NCBI GenBank assembly: GCA_019247975.1
Contig: JAFBAD010000009.1
Location: 1 to 5,694, forward strand
Reading direction: 5' to 3'
Origin: Acidimicrobiia bacterium
GTDB lineage: Bacteria; Actinomycetota; Acidimicrobiia; Acidimicrobiales; Iamiaceae
DNA length: 5,694 nt
Position 1 is the stretch's first letter. Each line of letters starts with the position of its first letter. Shown here one piece after another: positions 5,388 to 5,694 of this stretch. Below the pieces are notes generated by a model, which saw nothing but the letters and a program-made list of their open reading frames with translations, ran no database searches and was not told the origin of the DNA. The position numbers and the translations under genes were made by a program.

Positions 5388-5694
5388 TTGACGGTCCATC
5401 CGGATCTTGAGGCGGAGCAGGCGTACATCGACCACGCCTACGACTGCCTCGACGACGCTCGGGCCCGGGCCAACCAGCTGCAGACCATGGTCGAGGTGGG
5501 GCAGGGCGGCACCGAGCAGGCCCGCTTCGAGCGGGACGTGATCTGGGACACGATCCTCCACCGGCTGGCCCAGCTGCACCTGGGCGACGCATCGCTGTGC
5601 TTCGGCCGCATCGACCGCGAGCCGGCGGCGAACGGGAACGGCAACGGCGTGTCGCCGAACGGAGGCGGCGCCCCGGGCGAGGGCGACACCTTCT
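5388..5694 (+). CDS. helD: HelD/HelR-family RNA polymerase recycling ATPase, N-terminus (3'-partial)
   Basis: The frame runs from a TTG at 5388 off the right edge, giving 102 residues of a protein that normally has ~700 or more. HelD-family proteins are superfamily 1 (UvrD/Rep-like) ATPases that bind RNA polymerase and release it from stalled complexes; HelR members protect against rifampicin. The visible part matches the N-terminal coiled-coil arm. It has LEAEQAYIDHAYDCLDDAR (7-25), a GGTEQARFERD stretch (40-50), a second helix ending in LAQL, then the hallmark LCFGRID (70-76). Residues 80-99 form an Asn/Gly/Pro-rich linker (ANGNGNGVSPNGGG) where the family usually continues directly to a YIGR-type motif. 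The last visible residues, DTF followed by a codon beginning with T, fit that motif starting just past the edge. The ATPase motifs are outside the window, so function and subclass (HelD or HelR) rest on the N-terminus alone. Confidence 0.82.
   Translation, partial: MTVHPDLEAEQAYIDHAYDCLDDARARANQLQTMVEVGQGGTEQARFERDVIWDTILHRLAQLHLGDASLCFGRIDREPAANGNGNGVSPNGGGAPGEGDTF

Overview
The window comes from a very GC-rich chromosome with strong G/C preference at third codon positions and GTG/TTG starts. An actinobacterium is likely. Acidimicrobiia or another deep-branching class fits best, because the HelD N-terminus is of actinobacterial style while the ferrochelatase looks like the Bacillus type. That placement is inference, and nothing in the window proves it.

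Layout. (1) Positions 3-251, + strand: the last 82 codons of a gene entering from the left, encoding an extremely Asp/His/Gly-rich tail with degenerate ~15-residue repeats. (2) Positions 261-5036, - strand: a tight four-gene operon read from right to left, hemE > hemH (cpfC) > hemY (cgoX) > lnt. All three junctions are 4-base stop/start overlaps (GTGA, GTGA, ATGA). The two convergent stop codons near 255 are only 9 bases apart. (3) Positions 5037-5062: a 26-base divergent gap with an imperfect palindrome at its exact centre that could supply a -10 element in both directions. (4) Positions 5063-5326, + strand: a small acidic protein of unknown function. (5) Positions 5388-5694, + strand: the TTG-started N-terminus of a HelD/HelR-family RNA polymerase recycling ATPase, cut by the window edge.

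How the genes work together. HemE decarboxylates uroporphyrinogen III to coproporphyrinogen III. HemY/CgoX then oxidises this (in the monoderm pathway, to coproporphyrin III), and HemH/CpfC inserts iron. The final decarboxylase of that pathway, ChdC/HemQ, is not in the window. The last cistron is an apolipoprotein N-acyltransferase-like membrane protein, an unexpected partner for heme genes. Its nitrilase domain keeps the catalytic Glu and Lys but has Ser where the nucleophilic Cys should be.

Most worth a second look: the Cys-to-Ser change in Lnt, the symmetric divergent promoter candidate, the D/H/G-rich tail with its hydrophobic mirror reading on the other strand, and the Bacillus-like ferrochelatase. 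I saw no mobile element, CRISPR array, tRNA or rRNA.
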